Part shown: positions 1-8,808 of the stretch, piece by piece
Layout of the letters: each line of letters starts with the position of its first letter
Numbering within the stretch: the stretch's first letter is position 1
Source: a bacterium
GTDB lineage: Bacteria > Zhuqueibacterota > Zhuqueibacteria > Oleimicrobiales > Geothermoviventaceae
Length of the DNA stretch: 64,000 nucleotides
NCBI GenBank assembly: GCA_028275345.1
Contig: JAPWUV010000004.1
Coordinates: forward strand, 62,001 to 126,000
Reading direction: 5' to 3'
The notes under the pieces: generated by a model
What the model was told of the DNA's origin: nothing
Database searches by the model: none
The model's input: the letters and a program-made list of their open reading frames with translations, nothing else
Program-made: the position numbers and the translations under genes

Positions 1-1275
1 TCGGCTTTTCTGAGGCAGTACCTCATGAGCGAGGACGACGCGGGCCGGCGGCGCGTCTTCTCCACTTCGTTCTGGACGGTGGTCGCGCTGGCAGTGGGGT
101 TCACCCTGTTCCTGGAGATTGGGGCTCGCCCGGTGGCCCAATGGCTCTTGCAAGACGCCCAGCACGCCCAGCTCATCCGCATCAGTGGAGGCATTCTGTT
201 TTTTGATTCCGTCAATGTCCTCACCTTCCTGCTCCTGAGGGCTGAGGAACGGAGCGTCCTCTTCGCGCTGTTTCAGTTGGCCAACGTGCTGGTCACCTTC
301 GTGCTCAATGCCCTGCTGATTTTGAAAGTGGGCATGGGAGTTGAGGGGATCTTCCTGGCTAACCTCTTGGCTTCGGGTGCCACTTTCTTGTTCCTGCTGC
401 CGGTCAGCCTGCGGAAGCTCTCTTTCTGCTTTTCCGGCGAGACGTTGCGCTTTCTTCTCCGTTTCGGCCTTCCCTACTTGCCTTCGACCATCGCGGTCGT
501 GCTGATGGATGTGATCGATCGGATCATTCTGCAGCGGTTGGCCGGGAATGAGGTGACCGGCCTTTACAGCGCCGGGTACAAACTGGGGATGTTCATGGCA
601 CTCTTCGTGGCGGCCTTCCGGTTCGCCTGGCATCCCTTCTTCCTGAGCGAGGTCAAGAAGGAGGGCGCCAAGGAGCTATTTGCGCGCGTCTTGACCTATT
701 TGCTCTTAGCCTGCCTTTTCGTATTCCTGCTGATCTGCTTCATCGTGGATGACATCGTCCGCTTCCGGATCTTTGGCTTCACTCTGTTCGGGCCCCAGTA
801 CTGGGACAGCACGGTCGTGGTGCCTTGGGTGATGCTGGCTTACATCTTCTACGCGGCGTACCTGAACTTCGTGATTGGCATCTACACGGAGGCGCGCTCG
901 GAATACCTCCCGTTGGTGACGGGGATCGGCGCTGCGGTGAACATCGCTGCGAACTTTCTCCTCATCCCGAGGTTTGGGATGATGGGTTCCGCCTACGCGA
1001 CCACGCTCGGCTACGCGGCGATGGCTTTGTCCTTGTTCGTGGTGGGGCAGAAGCTGTATCCCGTGCGGTACGAGTACCTCCGGCTCGTGCACATGGGCAT
1101 CGCGGCGGCGATCCTGTACGGGCTGGAGCGGCACTTCCACGCAGGTCTGCCTTTCTGGGCACGGGCTGGCATGACCCTGGCTTTCCCATTCCTCCTGTAC
1201 ATCACCGGGTTCTTCGACCGCAACGAGCGGGAGGGCATCCGTAGGCTGTTCCGGAGACTGGCGTGGCAGGCTTAG
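1..1275 (+). CDS. Polysaccharide/lipid-linked oligosaccharide flippase (MOP superfamily), 5' end outside window
   Basis: The reading frame is open from base 1, so the N-terminus lies outside the window; about 424 codons are visible, against roughly 430-500 for the family. The protein is almost entirely hydrophobic, with about ten visible membrane-spanning stretches and short charged loops. The segment around GLYSAGYKLGMF and the arginine-flanked helices match the Wzx/MATE-like polysaccharide biosynthesis family, which flips undecaprenyl-linked sugars across the inner membrane. No sugar transferase is visible, so the substrate is unknown. Its stop codon lies inside the start of the next gene (13 bp overlap), which indicates translational coupling to the B12-radical SAM enzyme. 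Confidence 0.82.
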   Translation, partial: SAFLRQYLMSEDDAGRRRVFSTSFWTVVALAVGFTLFLEIGARPVAQWLLQDAQHAQLIRISGGILFFDSVNVLTFLLLRAEERSVLFALFQLANVLVTFVLNALLILKVGMGVEGIFLANLLASGATFLFLLPVSLRKLSFCFSGETLRFLLRFGLPYLPSTIAVVLMDVIDRIILQRLAGNEVTGLYSAGYKLGMFMALFVAAFRFAWHPFFLSEVKKEGAKELFARVLTYLLLACLFVFLLICFIVDDIVRFRIFGFTLFGPQYWDSTVVVPWVMLAYIFYAAYLNFVIGIYTEARSEYLPLVTGIGAAVNIAANFLLIPRFGMMGSAYATTLGYAAMALSLFVVGQKLYPVRYEYLRLVHMGIAAAILYGLERHFHAGLPFWARAGMTLAFPFLLYITGFFDRNEREGIRRLFRRLAWQA

Positions 1276-2723
1276 TGTTGGTCAACCCTTGGATCGAGGG
1301 GGTGAGCAACAACAAGCCCCCTCTGGGTTTGGGATATCTGGCCGCCTACCTAAGGGAGGGGCTTGGCTACACCGATGTGCGCGTGGTGAACACCGGCCGC
1401 CACGTGCGGGAGCGGATCGCCGAGTTACATCCGGAGATTGTGGGATTCACCGCGTACTCGGCCAATTTCCCCGAGGTGCTTGCGCTTTCGCACTGGGTGA
1501 AGGAGGAGCTGGCGGTGCCGGTTCTGCTCGGGGGGCCGCACATCACGGCGATGCCGGAGTCGCTGCCGCGCTGGGTGGATGCGGGGGTGATCGGCGAAGG
1601 GGAAGAGACACTCCTCGAGCTGATGCGGATCTTCCTCCACCGTCGCAGGCTCTTGCCCCCGACACTTGCTGAGGTGAACGGGCTCGTCTTCTGGGACGGC
1701 GACCGCTTGGTCCGGACGGCGCCGCGCCCGCCCATCGTTCCCCTCGATCGAATCCCCCCGCCGGACCTGCAGGTCCTGGAGATCGAGCGCTACCTTGTCC
1801 CGAGCCAGATCCTGATGACCAATGAGTACGTGCGGGGCACGACGATCATCACCTCGCGCGGCTGTCCATTCCGTTGCGTCTACTGCCACGTTTCTGCAAA
1901 GTGGGGGCGCGTCCGGTATCACTCTGCCGAGCGGGTGGCGGAGGAGATCGCCGTGCTCGTGCGGCGGTATCGGGTGGAAGGGATCTACGTGGCCGACGAT
2001 CTCTTCTCCGCCAACGTGCACCGAGTCCGGGCGATCACGAGGGGGCTGGAAGAGCGGGGCGTTCTCGGGAAAGTGCGTTTCTTTCTCGACCTTCGGGCCA
2101 ACTTGGTGAATGAGGCCCTGATACTGGCCCTGAAGGAAATGGGCGTGGTGCGGATCTCCTTGGGATTGGAGTCGGGGTCGGAGAGGATCTTGCGCTATCT
2201 GAAGGGGGGCGACGTGAGCGTGGAAGACGGCAGGCGAGCGGTGAAGCTTGCCAATCGCCTCGGGATCGGTTGCCATTGCTGTTTCATGCTGGGATCGCCC
2301 GGCGAGACGGTCGAGGACATCCGGCAAACGCAGCAGCTGATCCGGGAAATCCTGGAGATGTCGCCCTCGAACTTCTGTCAGGTGAACGTGACTACCCCGC
2401 TTCCCGGCACGCCCTTGTGGGAGTACGCGCGCGAACGCGGACTCATCCCGAAAGAAATCGATTGGCGGCAATTCAGCCTCGATCCCAGTCTGTCCACCGC
2501 TCCGGATTTCTACGTCAACGAGGTGATCCCTTTCGAGGAATTCCGGCGCCTTGTGGAGGAGACGTACCATCTGGCCAACAGTCGGCGATTAGAGGCGATC
2601 CTGCGCAAGATGTCCTGGCGCTACCTCGCCCGAGCGATCCAGCGGCCACGACTGGCCTTGCGGATCGTCGGGGATTGGTTGCGATTTCGCGGGCTGCGCC
2701 AAGTCGCGGCGCCACGAAGCTGA
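1263..2723 (+). CDS. B12-binding-domain radical SAM protein
   Basis: 486 aa from a GTG start that overlaps the flippase gene by 13 bp. Residues about 1-135 look like a cobalamin-binding-type Rossmann domain (LVLVNPW, PPLGLGYLAAYLRE, LLGGPH). The radical SAM core follows, with the cluster motif C201-x3-C205-x2-C208, then VRISLGLESGSERIL and the LGSPGET segment typical of the BchE/HpnJ-like class. Such enzymes carry out methylations or rearrangements on lipids, cofactors or saccharides. Coupling to a flippase suggests modification of a lipid-linked glycan or an envelope lipid, but that is inference. The usual DxHxxG cobalamin ligand is not obvious, as in many members of this class. Confidence 0.85.
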   Translation: MAGLVLVNPWIEGVSNNKPPLGLGYLAAYLREGLGYTDVRVVNTGRHVRERIAELHPEIVGFTAYSANFPEVLALSHWVKEELAVPVLLGGPHITAMPESLPRWVDAGVIGEGEETLLELMRIFLHRRRLLPPTLAEVNGLVFWDGDRLVRTAPRPPIVPLDRIPPPDLQVLEIERYLVPSQILMTNEYVRGTTIITSRGCPFRCVYCHVSAKWGRVRYHSAERVAEEIAVLVRRYRVEGIYVADDLFSANVHRVRAITRGLEERGVLGKVRFFLDLRANLVNEALILALKEMGVVRISLGLESGSERILRYLKGGDVSVEDGRRAVKLANRLGIGCHCCFMLGSPGETVEDIRQTQQLIREILEMSPSNFCQVNVTTPLPGTPLWEYARERGLIPKEIDWRQFSLDPSLSTAPDFYVNEVIPFEEFRRLVEETYHLANSRRLEAILRKMSWRYLARAIQRPRLALRIVGDWLRFRGLRQVAAPRS

Positions 2724-2840
2724 AGCTTCGCGGGGAGCGAAAGGGAGTGCCCGTCCGGGAGACGGCCTCCAGGAGACGCCTCTCCGCGTGCGCGGAGGCA
2801 GTGGGTTCCCAGCAAGTTCGTGGCGAACAGGAGGGGAGAG

Positions 2841-3110
2841 ATGGCAGAGATCAAGGTCGAGCGCAACCCTGACCGAAAGAGACTTGAGGAGCTCGGCGTC
2901 TTCCGATGGCCTATCTGGGAGAAGGAGGAGTCCGAGTTCCCGTGGCACTACGATGAGCCCGAGACTTGCTATTTTCTCGAGGGTGAAGTGGTCGTCACGC
3001 CTAGGGAAGGCGAGCCCGTGAGGCTGCAGGCCGGGGATCTAGTCACCTTTCCCGCTGGGCTTTTTTGCACCTGGAAGATCCTGAAAAAGGTGCGGAAGCA
3101 CTACCGGTGA
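2841..3110 (+). CDS. Small cupin-domain protein
   Basis: 89 aa. The ATG at 2841 follows a good ribosome site (AGGAGGGGAG, 2829-2838); a GTG 21 bp upstream is less likely. The sequence W-HYDEPETCYFLEGEV-x-V-T, GDLVTFPAG and a C-terminal CTWKI-x-KKVRKHYR matches the short cupin family related to DUF861/EutQ, a single beta-barrel that usually binds one metal. The enzymatic role of these stand-alone cupins is mostly unknown. It lies 117 bp after the radical SAM gene on the same strand, so it may be the last gene of that unit. Confidence 0.75.
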   Translation: MAEIKVERNPDRKRLEELGVFRWPIWEKEESEFPWHYDEPETCYFLEGEVVVTPREGEPVRLQAGDLVTFPAGLFCTWKILKKVRKHYR

Positions 3111-3305
3111 CCTGCGGCCGCAACCTGCCGAGCGGAAAGCTCTGCAGGGGCCGCCCACGGCTCCGCGCCGTCGGCCGAAGGGAAAGGGCGCCGCAGGAGA
3201 GCCGGGGTTCCACAGGAGACGAGTTTCGGCAGAGGTTCGCGCGCCAAAGTGGGCGCCTCGGGCGCGGTGAATGGGTGCGTGGAGCTGGTTCACGATGGGA
3301 GGAAG

Positions 3306-3818
3306 ATGGAAGAGGTCGGCAAGTACCAATCCCTGAGCACAGCGACGCTTGGGCCCTCTGCTCCGGAGGCGCACGGGGGCGAGGAACGTCGGAGCGGGAG
3401 GGACCGCCGCTCGCGACCGACCCCGATGCTTTCCCGATATACCTTCCGCGGGAGGCGTCGCGGGCCGCGCCGTGCGGATGACCCGCAGTGGAACTACTAC
3501 GTGGACCGGCCGGACCGACAGGCGTGGGCCATGGCCGTGGCCTTGTTCGTCCTATCGGCCTGTGATGCTCTCTTCACCCTTTTCCTCCTGGATCGAGGCG
3601 CCCACGAGATGAATCCCTTCATGCGGCACATCCTCGGCTACGGGCATGGGCCATTCCTTTTCGTGAAGTACGGACTGACCTTTTTCGGCGCGCTCATGCT
3701 CCTTCTGCATGCCAATTACTACCTCTACCGGCCCTGGCTTTCGGTTCGGCGGATTGCCGGCGTCCTTCTCTTCTTCTACCTCTGGCTCGTCGTGTACGAG
3801 GTGTTTCTGACCTTGTGA
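3306..3818 (+). CDS. DUF5658-type small membrane protein
   Basis: 170 aa from the ATG at 3306, which has a GGGAGGA site just upstream (3295-3301); an in-frame GTG at 3249 would add 19 residues. The N-terminal third is polar and arginine-rich with an ERRSGRDRR motif. Three hydrophobic helices follow: about residues 78-98, 112-135 and 150-168. The sequence CDALFTLFLLDRGAHEMNPFM and the K-x-GLT segment fit DUF5658, whose function is unknown. The stop codon overlaps or abuts the start of dinB, so the two are probably co-translated. Confidence 0.7.
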   Translation: MEEVGKYQSLSTATLGPSAPEAHGGEERRSGRDRRSRPTPMLSRYTFRGRRRGPRRADDPQWNYYVDRPDRQAWAMAVALFVLSACDALFTLFLLDRGAHEMNPFMRHILGYGHGPFLFVKYGLTFFGALMLLLHANYYLYRPWLSVRRIAGVLLFFYLWLVVYEVFLTL

Positions 3819-3820
3819 CC

Positions 3821-5017
3821 ATGGCGCGCATCATCTTTCACATCGACATGGACGCCTTCTTCGCGGCGATCGAGGAGCTGGACAATCCGGCACTTCGCGG
3901 CAAGCCTGTGGTCGTCGGGGCCGATCCCAAAGGCGGGAGGGGCAGGGGTGTGGTTTCCACGGCGAACTACGAGGCGCGCAAATACGGCATACGCAGTGCA
4001 ATGCCCATCTCCGAGGCCTACCGGAGGTGTCCGGACGCGGTGTTTCTCCCCGTGCGCGGTGAGCGCTACCACCAAGTGTCGCGCCAGATCATGTCGTTGC
4101 TGAAGGAGTACACCCCGCTGGTGGAGCCAGTGAGCATCGACGAGGCCTACCTCGACATGACGCACAGCCCCAAGCTTTTCGGGCCTCCGGAAGAGGTTGC
4201 GAGAGAGATCAAGCGGCGGATACGGGAGACAACCGGCGGGCTCACCGCTTCGGTCGGAGTGGGGCCGAACAAATTGGTGGCCAAGATCGCTTCCGATCTC
4301 CAGAAACCGGATGGGCTTGTCATCGTCCCGGAGGATCAAGTGCGCCAGTTCCTCTGGCCCCTCCCGATCGGGCATCTCTGGGGCGTCGGGAAGCGGACCG
4401 AGCCCGTGCTGGAAGGCATGGGGATCCGGACCATCGGGGACTTGGCCCGCTATCCGCAGGACGAATTGGTGCGGCGGTTCGGGAGCTGGGGGTACCAGCT
4501 GTGGGAGCTCGCTCAGGGGCGAGACGACCGGCCGGTCACCCCCGTCTGGAAGGCCAAATCCATCAGCCAGGAGAAGACGTTCGAAAGCGATGTAGATGAC
4601 CCCGAGGTGATGGACGCGACGATCTTGGAGCTCGCAGATGGGGTCACGCGCCAGCTGCGCGACGAAGGCGTGCAGGGCCGGACCATCACGCTCAAGATCC
4701 GCCTTGAGGACTTCAGCACCTTCACCAGGAGCCAGAGCCTGGAGGTGCCAACCGATCGTTTCGCGGATATCTCCCGGATTGCCCTCGAGCTCTTCCACCG
4801 CTTCGACCGGCGAGGGCAGAAGGTGCGTCTCCTCGGGGTGGGCATGTCGAACTTCGAACGGGGGATGAAGCAGCTCACCTTCCTCGATCAGTTGGGAGAC
4901 AGAGATGACCGCGTCGACCGCGTCATCGACTTGGTGCGGAAGAAGTTCGGGGAATCCGCGATCCGGAGGGCGATCACAACCGCCGGGCGCCGCCCGAAGC
5001 GGAGAGGCGGTTCCTGA
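3821..5017 (+). CDS. dinB: DNA polymerase IV (Y family)
   Basis: 398 aa from ATG 3821; a GTG at 3815 (overlapping the previous stop) is an alternative. It is an error-prone translesion polymerase. Visible active-site elements are HIDMDAFFA (D9, D11) and SIDEAYLD (D107, E108), which bind the catalytic metals. The fingers and palm motif NYEARKYGIRSAMP and the helix-hairpin-helix segment HLWGVGKRTEPVLEGMGIRTIGDLA are present, as is the little-finger domain at the C-terminus. No canonical C-terminal clamp-binding pentapeptide was identified with confidence. No recA or lexA lies in the window. Confidence 0.95.
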   Translation: MARIIFHIDMDAFFAAIEELDNPALRGKPVVVGADPKGGRGRGVVSTANYEARKYGIRSAMPISEAYRRCPDAVFLPVRGERYHQVSRQIMSLLKEYTPLVEPVSIDEAYLDMTHSPKLFGPPEEVAREIKRRIRETTGGLTASVGVGPNKLVAKIASDLQKPDGLVIVPEDQVRQFLWPLPIGHLWGVGKRTEPVLEGMGIRTIGDLARYPQDELVRRFGSWGYQLWELAQGRDDRPVTPVWKAKSISQEKTFESDVDDPEVMDATILELADGVTRQLRDEGVQGRTITLKIRLEDFSTFTRSQSLEVPTDRFADISRIALELFHRFDRRGQKVRLLGVGMSNFERGMKQLTFLDQLGDRDDRVDRVIDLVRKKFGESAIRRAITTAGRRPKRRGGS

Positions 5018-5441
5018 GGGAGGCAGAGCGCGCCGTCGAGCCGAATAGCGTCTCCTGCCTCCGGACTTCGGTTGTGGGCCGAGGAAAGGGGTGGGGGTAC
5101 AGTTCGGAATTTCCCCCTGCGGAGCGGAAATTGTTGCCGCACGGGAGCCTCAGGATCCTGAGGGAGACACGAATGACTCCGGCTCTGGGGCGGTCCTCAG
5201 CCATCCGGCATGAGCCTCGTGGGCCGCGCGCGAAGGAAGGCTCCGAGCGCCGGAAGTGCGAGTGCGGAGGTCCGTCTGCGAGGGATGCTTTTGGCACCTG
5301 GATTGCACCTCAGTCTGCCGTGCTTCCCTCTGACCGGGACGCAGGGGGAGGATGTACCGTCTTGGTACAACCTACAAGTCGGTGGGACGACTGGCGAGCG
5401 GACGAGAGCAATCACGGACCAACAGGGAAAGGACCGGAGCA
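5018..5441. other. Intergenic stretch without a convincing gene
   Basis: About 420 bases between dinB and the STAS/ATPase gene. I see no convincing coding sequence. It contains inverted repeats: GGAGGCAG/CTGCCTCC arms near 5019 and 5055, AATTTCC/GGAAATT arms at 5108-5114 and 5126-5132, and the palindrome listed separately. The start of the next gene could lie inside it (ATG 5352). Confidence 0.4.
5148..5163. repeat. 16-bp perfect palindrome
   Basis: CCTCAGGATCCTGAGG is fully self-complementary. It lies in the untranslated region between dinB and the STAS/ATPase gene. It could be a dimeric operator or chance; nothing else identifies it. Confidence 0.4.
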
Positions 5442-6410
5442 GTGGCGACTTCTCCGACACCCCCACGGGTCAGTTTCGAGCAGATTCAAAGGTGGATCAG
5501 CATCGAACCGATCCGAGCTCAGAGACGCACCGTTCGGCTTCGGGTCCACGGGCAGGAATCGCAGCAGGAGCTCGGTTACGCGCTTCTCAAGACTGTCGAC
5601 GCGTGTCTGAAGGCCGGTTGCCAGGAGATCATCGTGGATCTCGCGGAGATCCATTTCCCGTCGTCGAGCTTCATCGTCGCTCTGTTCGAAGCCACTGCCC
5701 ACAGCCGCCGCACTGGTGGGGAACTGCGGCTGGTGAATGTCCAGCCGAGCGCGCTTAACAACTTCACCTGCTTCAGTCCCTTGACCTACCTGCGCTTGGA
5801 GCGCGACGAAGACGCTTTGATGGAAGAGCTCGGGGCCTTGCGCTCGGAAGAGCCGGTCGCCACCTCCCCTCGGGTGGCAGCGACCAATGGGCAGGAGCAA
5901 TTCGAGCTGGTCAATTTGGACCTTCCCAGCTCGCAGGAAATTGAGGCCGGGAGGGGAGAGTCCCTCACGACCAACGGGTACCGGGAACAGGCCAGCATCG
6001 AAATCGGCAGCCGAGCCGACGAGATCTACGCGGTGTGCGATTTGGTCGTGGAGATGGCGAATCGTGCCGGGCTGGACGAACGGGAGATCGGCAAGGTGAA
6101 GATCTCCGTCTACGAAGCCTGCGTGAACATCGTGGAGCACGCTTACCGCTCGGACCCCTCCGGCTGGATTCGCGCCACGTGCACCTACGACAACAGTAAG
6201 CTGGTGATCGAGCTGGAGGATGCGGGGGAACCATTCGAGAACTGGGCCATTAAACCGTACGACGTCGAGAAGGCCGTACAGGATCGCCGCACGGGGGGAT
6301 TCGGTCTGCATATCATCCACCGTTCCATGGACGAAGTTCACTACTTTCCGGGGCGACCCAACGGGAACCTTCTTCGGATGGTGAAGTATCTGGAACCGAA
6401 AGTCATTTGA
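5442..6410 (+). CDS. STAS domain fused to RsbW-type anti-sigma ATPase
   Basis: 322 aa from GTG 5442, preceded by AGGGAAAGGA; an ATG at 5352 would add 30 arginine/serine-rich residues that do not look conserved. The first ~130 residues resemble a STAS (anti-anti-sigma) fold (VRLRVHGQ, IIVDLAEIHFPSSSFIVALFEA). After a variable linker, the C-terminal ~140 residues are a GHKL ATPase of the RsbW/SpoIIAB class: N-box EACVNIVEHAY, G1-like LEDAGEPFE, and G2 TGGFGLHIIHRSMDEV. Stand-alone RsbW kinases phosphorylate separate STAS partners; here both are in one chain. No sigma factor or PP2C phosphatase is adjacent, so the target is unknown. Confidence 0.8.
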   Translation: MATSPTPPRVSFEQIQRWISIEPIRAQRRTVRLRVHGQESQQELGYALLKTVDACLKAGCQEIIVDLAEIHFPSSSFIVALFEATAHSRRTGGELRLVNVQPSALNNFTCFSPLTYLRLERDEDALMEELGALRSEEPVATSPRVAATNGQEQFELVNLDLPSSQEIEAGRGESLTTNGYREQASIEIGSRADEIYAVCDLVVEMANRAGLDEREIGKVKISVYEACVNIVEHAYRSDPSGWIRATCTYDNSKLVIELEDAGEPFENWAIKPYDVEKAVQDRRTGGFGLHIIHRSMDEVHYFPGRPNGNLLRMVKYLEPKVI

Positions 6411-6458
6411 AGGCGAAGTTCCCGCGGTCTGTGGACACAAGAGAGGGAGAGGGAGAAC

Positions 6459-7145
6459 ATGTGGTTCTTCTCGCCAACCGACATGATCCTGCTGTTGCCG
6501 GCGATCATTCTCTCCGTTTACGCGCAGTTCAAGGTGCGCTCGACCTTTTCGAAATGGAGCCAAGTGCCGGCGGGTCGGGGCCTAACGGGTTCCCGGCTGG
6601 CGGAGCTTCTCCTTCGGGATAATGGCGTGAACGACGTGGAAGTGGAGTTGGTGCCGGGAGAACTGACGGATCATTACGATCCGCGCAGCAAGAAGCTTCG
6701 CCTTTCCGAGAGCACCTACCATTCCAATTCCGTCGCCGCCTTGGGAGTTGCGGCTCACGAGTGCGGGCACGCGATCCAACATCGGGTGGCGTACGCCCCG
6801 CTGGCCCTGCGTAACGCCATTGTTCCGGTCGCGAACCTCGGCTCGCAGCTGGCCTTACCCCTGGTCTTCCTCGGGTTGATTTTCTCTTCGCTGCGGCTTT
6901 TTGATTTGGGAATCCTGCTCTTCTCGGGAGCGGTCCTCTTTCACGTGATCACGCTTCCGGTCGAGTTCAACGCGAGCGGGCGGGCCTTGGCCCAGCTGCG
7001 GAGCGGCGGCTATCTGGCCCCTCATGAGCTTGCCGGGGCAAGGGAGGTCCTGCAGGCGGCGGCGCTGACCTACGTGGCGGCGACGGCGGTAGCAGTCCTG
7101 CAGCTTGTCCGACTCTTGCTGATCCGGCAATCCCAGAGGGACTGA
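6459..7145 (+). CDS. Membrane-bound zinc metallopeptidase (YugP family)
   Basis: 228 aa. ATG 6459 follows GAGAGGGAGAG. The zincin motif HECGH (H100, E101, H104) and a following AIQH fit the YugP/Zn_peptidase_2 family. A hydrophobic helix precedes it at residues 5-23, and two or three follow between residues 115 and 165 and near the C-terminus. The region between them (ELTDHYDPRSKKLRLS) is typical for the family, whose substrates are unknown; it is thought to act on membrane or membrane-proximal proteins. A strong terminator lies 34 bp after the stop codon. Confidence 0.88.
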   Translation: MWFFSPTDMILLLPAIILSVYAQFKVRSTFSKWSQVPAGRGLTGSRLAELLLRDNGVNDVEVELVPGELTDHYDPRSKKLRLSESTYHSNSVAALGVAAHECGHAIQHRVAYAPLALRNAIVPVANLGSQLALPLVFLGLIFSSLRLFDLGILLFSGAVLFHVITLPVEFNASGRALAQLRSGGYLAPHELAGAREVLQAAALTYVAATAVAVLQLVRLLLIRQSQRD

Positions 7146-7178
7146 GATTTCGACTGCGAGGAATCCGACGTACCGGTG

Positions 7179-7201
7179 AGGGGCGATTCTCGCCCCTTTT
7201 T
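7179..7201 (+). terminator. Rho-independent terminator after the zinc peptidase gene
   Basis: Arms AGGGGCGA (7179-7186) and TCGCCCCT (7190-7197) close a three-base loop, followed by TTTT. It ends the 5442-7145 transcription unit. Confidence 0.85.
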
Positions 7202-7239
7202 GATTCATCGGCGAAGGGATAAGGGGGTGTCAGGTTCAG

Positions 7240-7665
7240 GTGGAAGGGATGAATGCGCTGGAAATGCATCTTCGGGAACTGGAGGAAGAACGGCTCTCGA
7301 TCCTGATCAAGAAGGGCGGGAAGAGACTCTTCGCTTCGCGGGAGCCCATGCTGCGGCCGCTGCTCTCAGCACTCGAGATGCTGGGGGAAGAACTACGGGG
7401 AACCCTCGTGATCGATCGCATCGTAGGGAAGGCCGCTGCTTTGCTTTGCGTGCACGCAGGGGTGGCCCAGGTTTACACGCCTCTTGCGAGCCAACCGGCC
7501 GTGACCCTGCTCACCTCCCATCGCATTGGGATTGAAGCTCGGGAGGTCGTCCCGTTCATTCGGAACCGGAAGGGGGATGGTCTCTGTCCAATGGAGCAAT
7601 TGGCTCTTCGGTACGATTCCCCCGAGGAGTTCCTGCGCGCGCTGACCGGATCCGGCGAGAAGTAG
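7240..7665 (+). CDS. DUF1893-domain protein
   Basis: 141 aa from GTG 7240 (AAGGGGGTG site upstream); ATG 7249 is an alternative. The sequence IVGKAAALLCVHAGVAQVYTPLAS, followed by IRNRKGDGLCPMEQLALRYDSPEE, matches DUF1893, represented by Thermotoga TM1506, which has a cytidine-deaminase-like fold with no proven catalytic activity. It stands alone behind a terminator and faces the permease gene at 7704-8714 convergently. Function unknown. Confidence 0.82.
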   Translation: MEGMNALEMHLRELEEERLSILIKKGGKRLFASREPMLRPLLSALEMLGEELRGTLVIDRIVGKAAALLCVHAGVAQVYTPLASQPAVTLLTSHRIGIEAREVVPFIRNRKGDGLCPMEQLALRYDSPEEFLRALTGSGEK

Positions 7666-7703
7666 CTGCCCATTGTCGCGGGCTTTCGGATGCGGAGATC
7701 GCC

Positions 7704-8714
7704 CTACTCTTCCTTGCTGAGCTGATCGAGGAGTACGGCCAGGAGGATGACCCCGCCGAGGATGACCTTCTGCAAGTACGGATCGACCCCCAGGAGATTG
7801 AGGCCGTTATTCAGCTCTCCGATGATCAGCGCGCCGACGAACGTGCCGGTGATGGAGCCCTTTCCTCCCGTGAGGCTGGTTCCCCCCACCACCACGGCGG
7901 CGATGGCGTCGAGCTCGAACATCATCCCGCTGTTGGGTTGTCCCGAACCCAGTCGGCTCGCCAGGATGACGCCACTCAGGGCGGCAGCCAGTCCGCTCAG
8001 GACGTAGACGGTCAGCTTCACCCGTTGCGTGTTGATGCCGGACAATCGCGCCGCCTCCTCGTTGCCGCCGATGGCGTAGACATAACGGCCGAAGGTGCTA
8101 TGAGTCAGCATCAGATGCGCCGCCAAGTAGACCGCCAACATGATCACGATGGGAAACGGGATCACGGTACCGAGATTGGGGTGGATGCGCGAGAGAAGGC
8201 CGCCGAGAAGATGCCCTCGTCCGATGAAATCGAATTCGCGCGGCAGTCCCCAAATGGGCCGCCCGCCGGTGTAGAGGAAGGCCAGGCCGCGCGCGATCGT
8301 CATCATCGCCAGCGTAGCGATGAAGGGCGGAATGCGAAAGCGGACGATCACCGCGCCGCCGAAGAGCCCACTCAAGGCCCCGATGGAAAGGCCACCGAGG
8401 ATGGCCAAGGGAATGCGGAGCGGAAGAGCAATTCCCTCGAGCTTCAGTAGGCTTGCCACCACTACGCCGCTCAGCGCCACGATGGAGCCGACTGAAAGGT
8501 CAATGCCGCCCGTCAGGATGACGTAGGTCATCCCTGCCGCGATGATCGCGTTGATGGAGATCTGACGGAAGACGTTGACCTGATTTTCGTACGTCAGGAA
8601 GCGATCCGAGAGGGCGCTGAAGACAACGATCTCCAGGAGTAAGGCGAGGTAAATCCCGTATCGCTGAAAGAGGCGTCCACCGTAACCCGGAAGTCGCATC
8701 ATCGCCTCGTTCAC
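7704..8714 (-). CDS. Ribose-type sugar ABC transporter permease (orphan)
   Basis: 336 aa, counted from GTG 8714; ATG 8702 or 8699 would shorten it slightly. It has about eight to ten membrane helices and the family signature GGIDLSVGSIVALSGVV of RbsC/XylH-type permeases, with GGTSLTGGKGSITGTFVGALIIGELNNGLNLLGV near the C-terminus. Such permeases work with a periplasmic binding protein and a double-domain ATPase, but neither is adjacent. The nearest are in the 31927-35513 transporter, which has its own permease. It may be a second membrane subunit or a remnant of a larger cassette. Confidence 0.88.
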   Translation of the reverse strand: MNEAMMRLPGYGGRLFQRYGIYLALLLEIVVFSALSDRFLTYENQVNVFRQISINAIIAAGMTYVILTGGIDLSVGSIVALSGVVVASLLKLEGIALPLRIPLAILGGLSIGALSGLFGGAVIVRFRIPPFIATLAMMTIARGLAFLYTGGRPIWGLPREFDFIGRGHLLGGLLSRIHPNLGTVIPFPIVIMLAVYLAAHLMLTHSTFGRYVYAIGGNEEAARLSGINTQRVKLTVYVLSGLAAALSGVILASRLGSGQPNSGMMFELDAIAAVVVGGTSLTGGKGSITGTFVGALIIGELNNGLNLLGVDPYLQKVILGGVILLAVLLDQLSKEE

Positions 8715-8808
8715 CTTCGAGGGATTTCGAGGGCGCTTTCCGGTCCCGAAGCCGCTGGGGTCTCAGTCGGCACAATGGCCGGAAGCGGGTTCAAACCCCG
8801 ATTCCGCT

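Noticed and set aside
1425-2570. 381-codon minus-strand frame opposite the radical SAM gene
   Set aside because: Shadow of codon usage: no family motifs, no ribosome site, and the plus strand has the complete enzyme.
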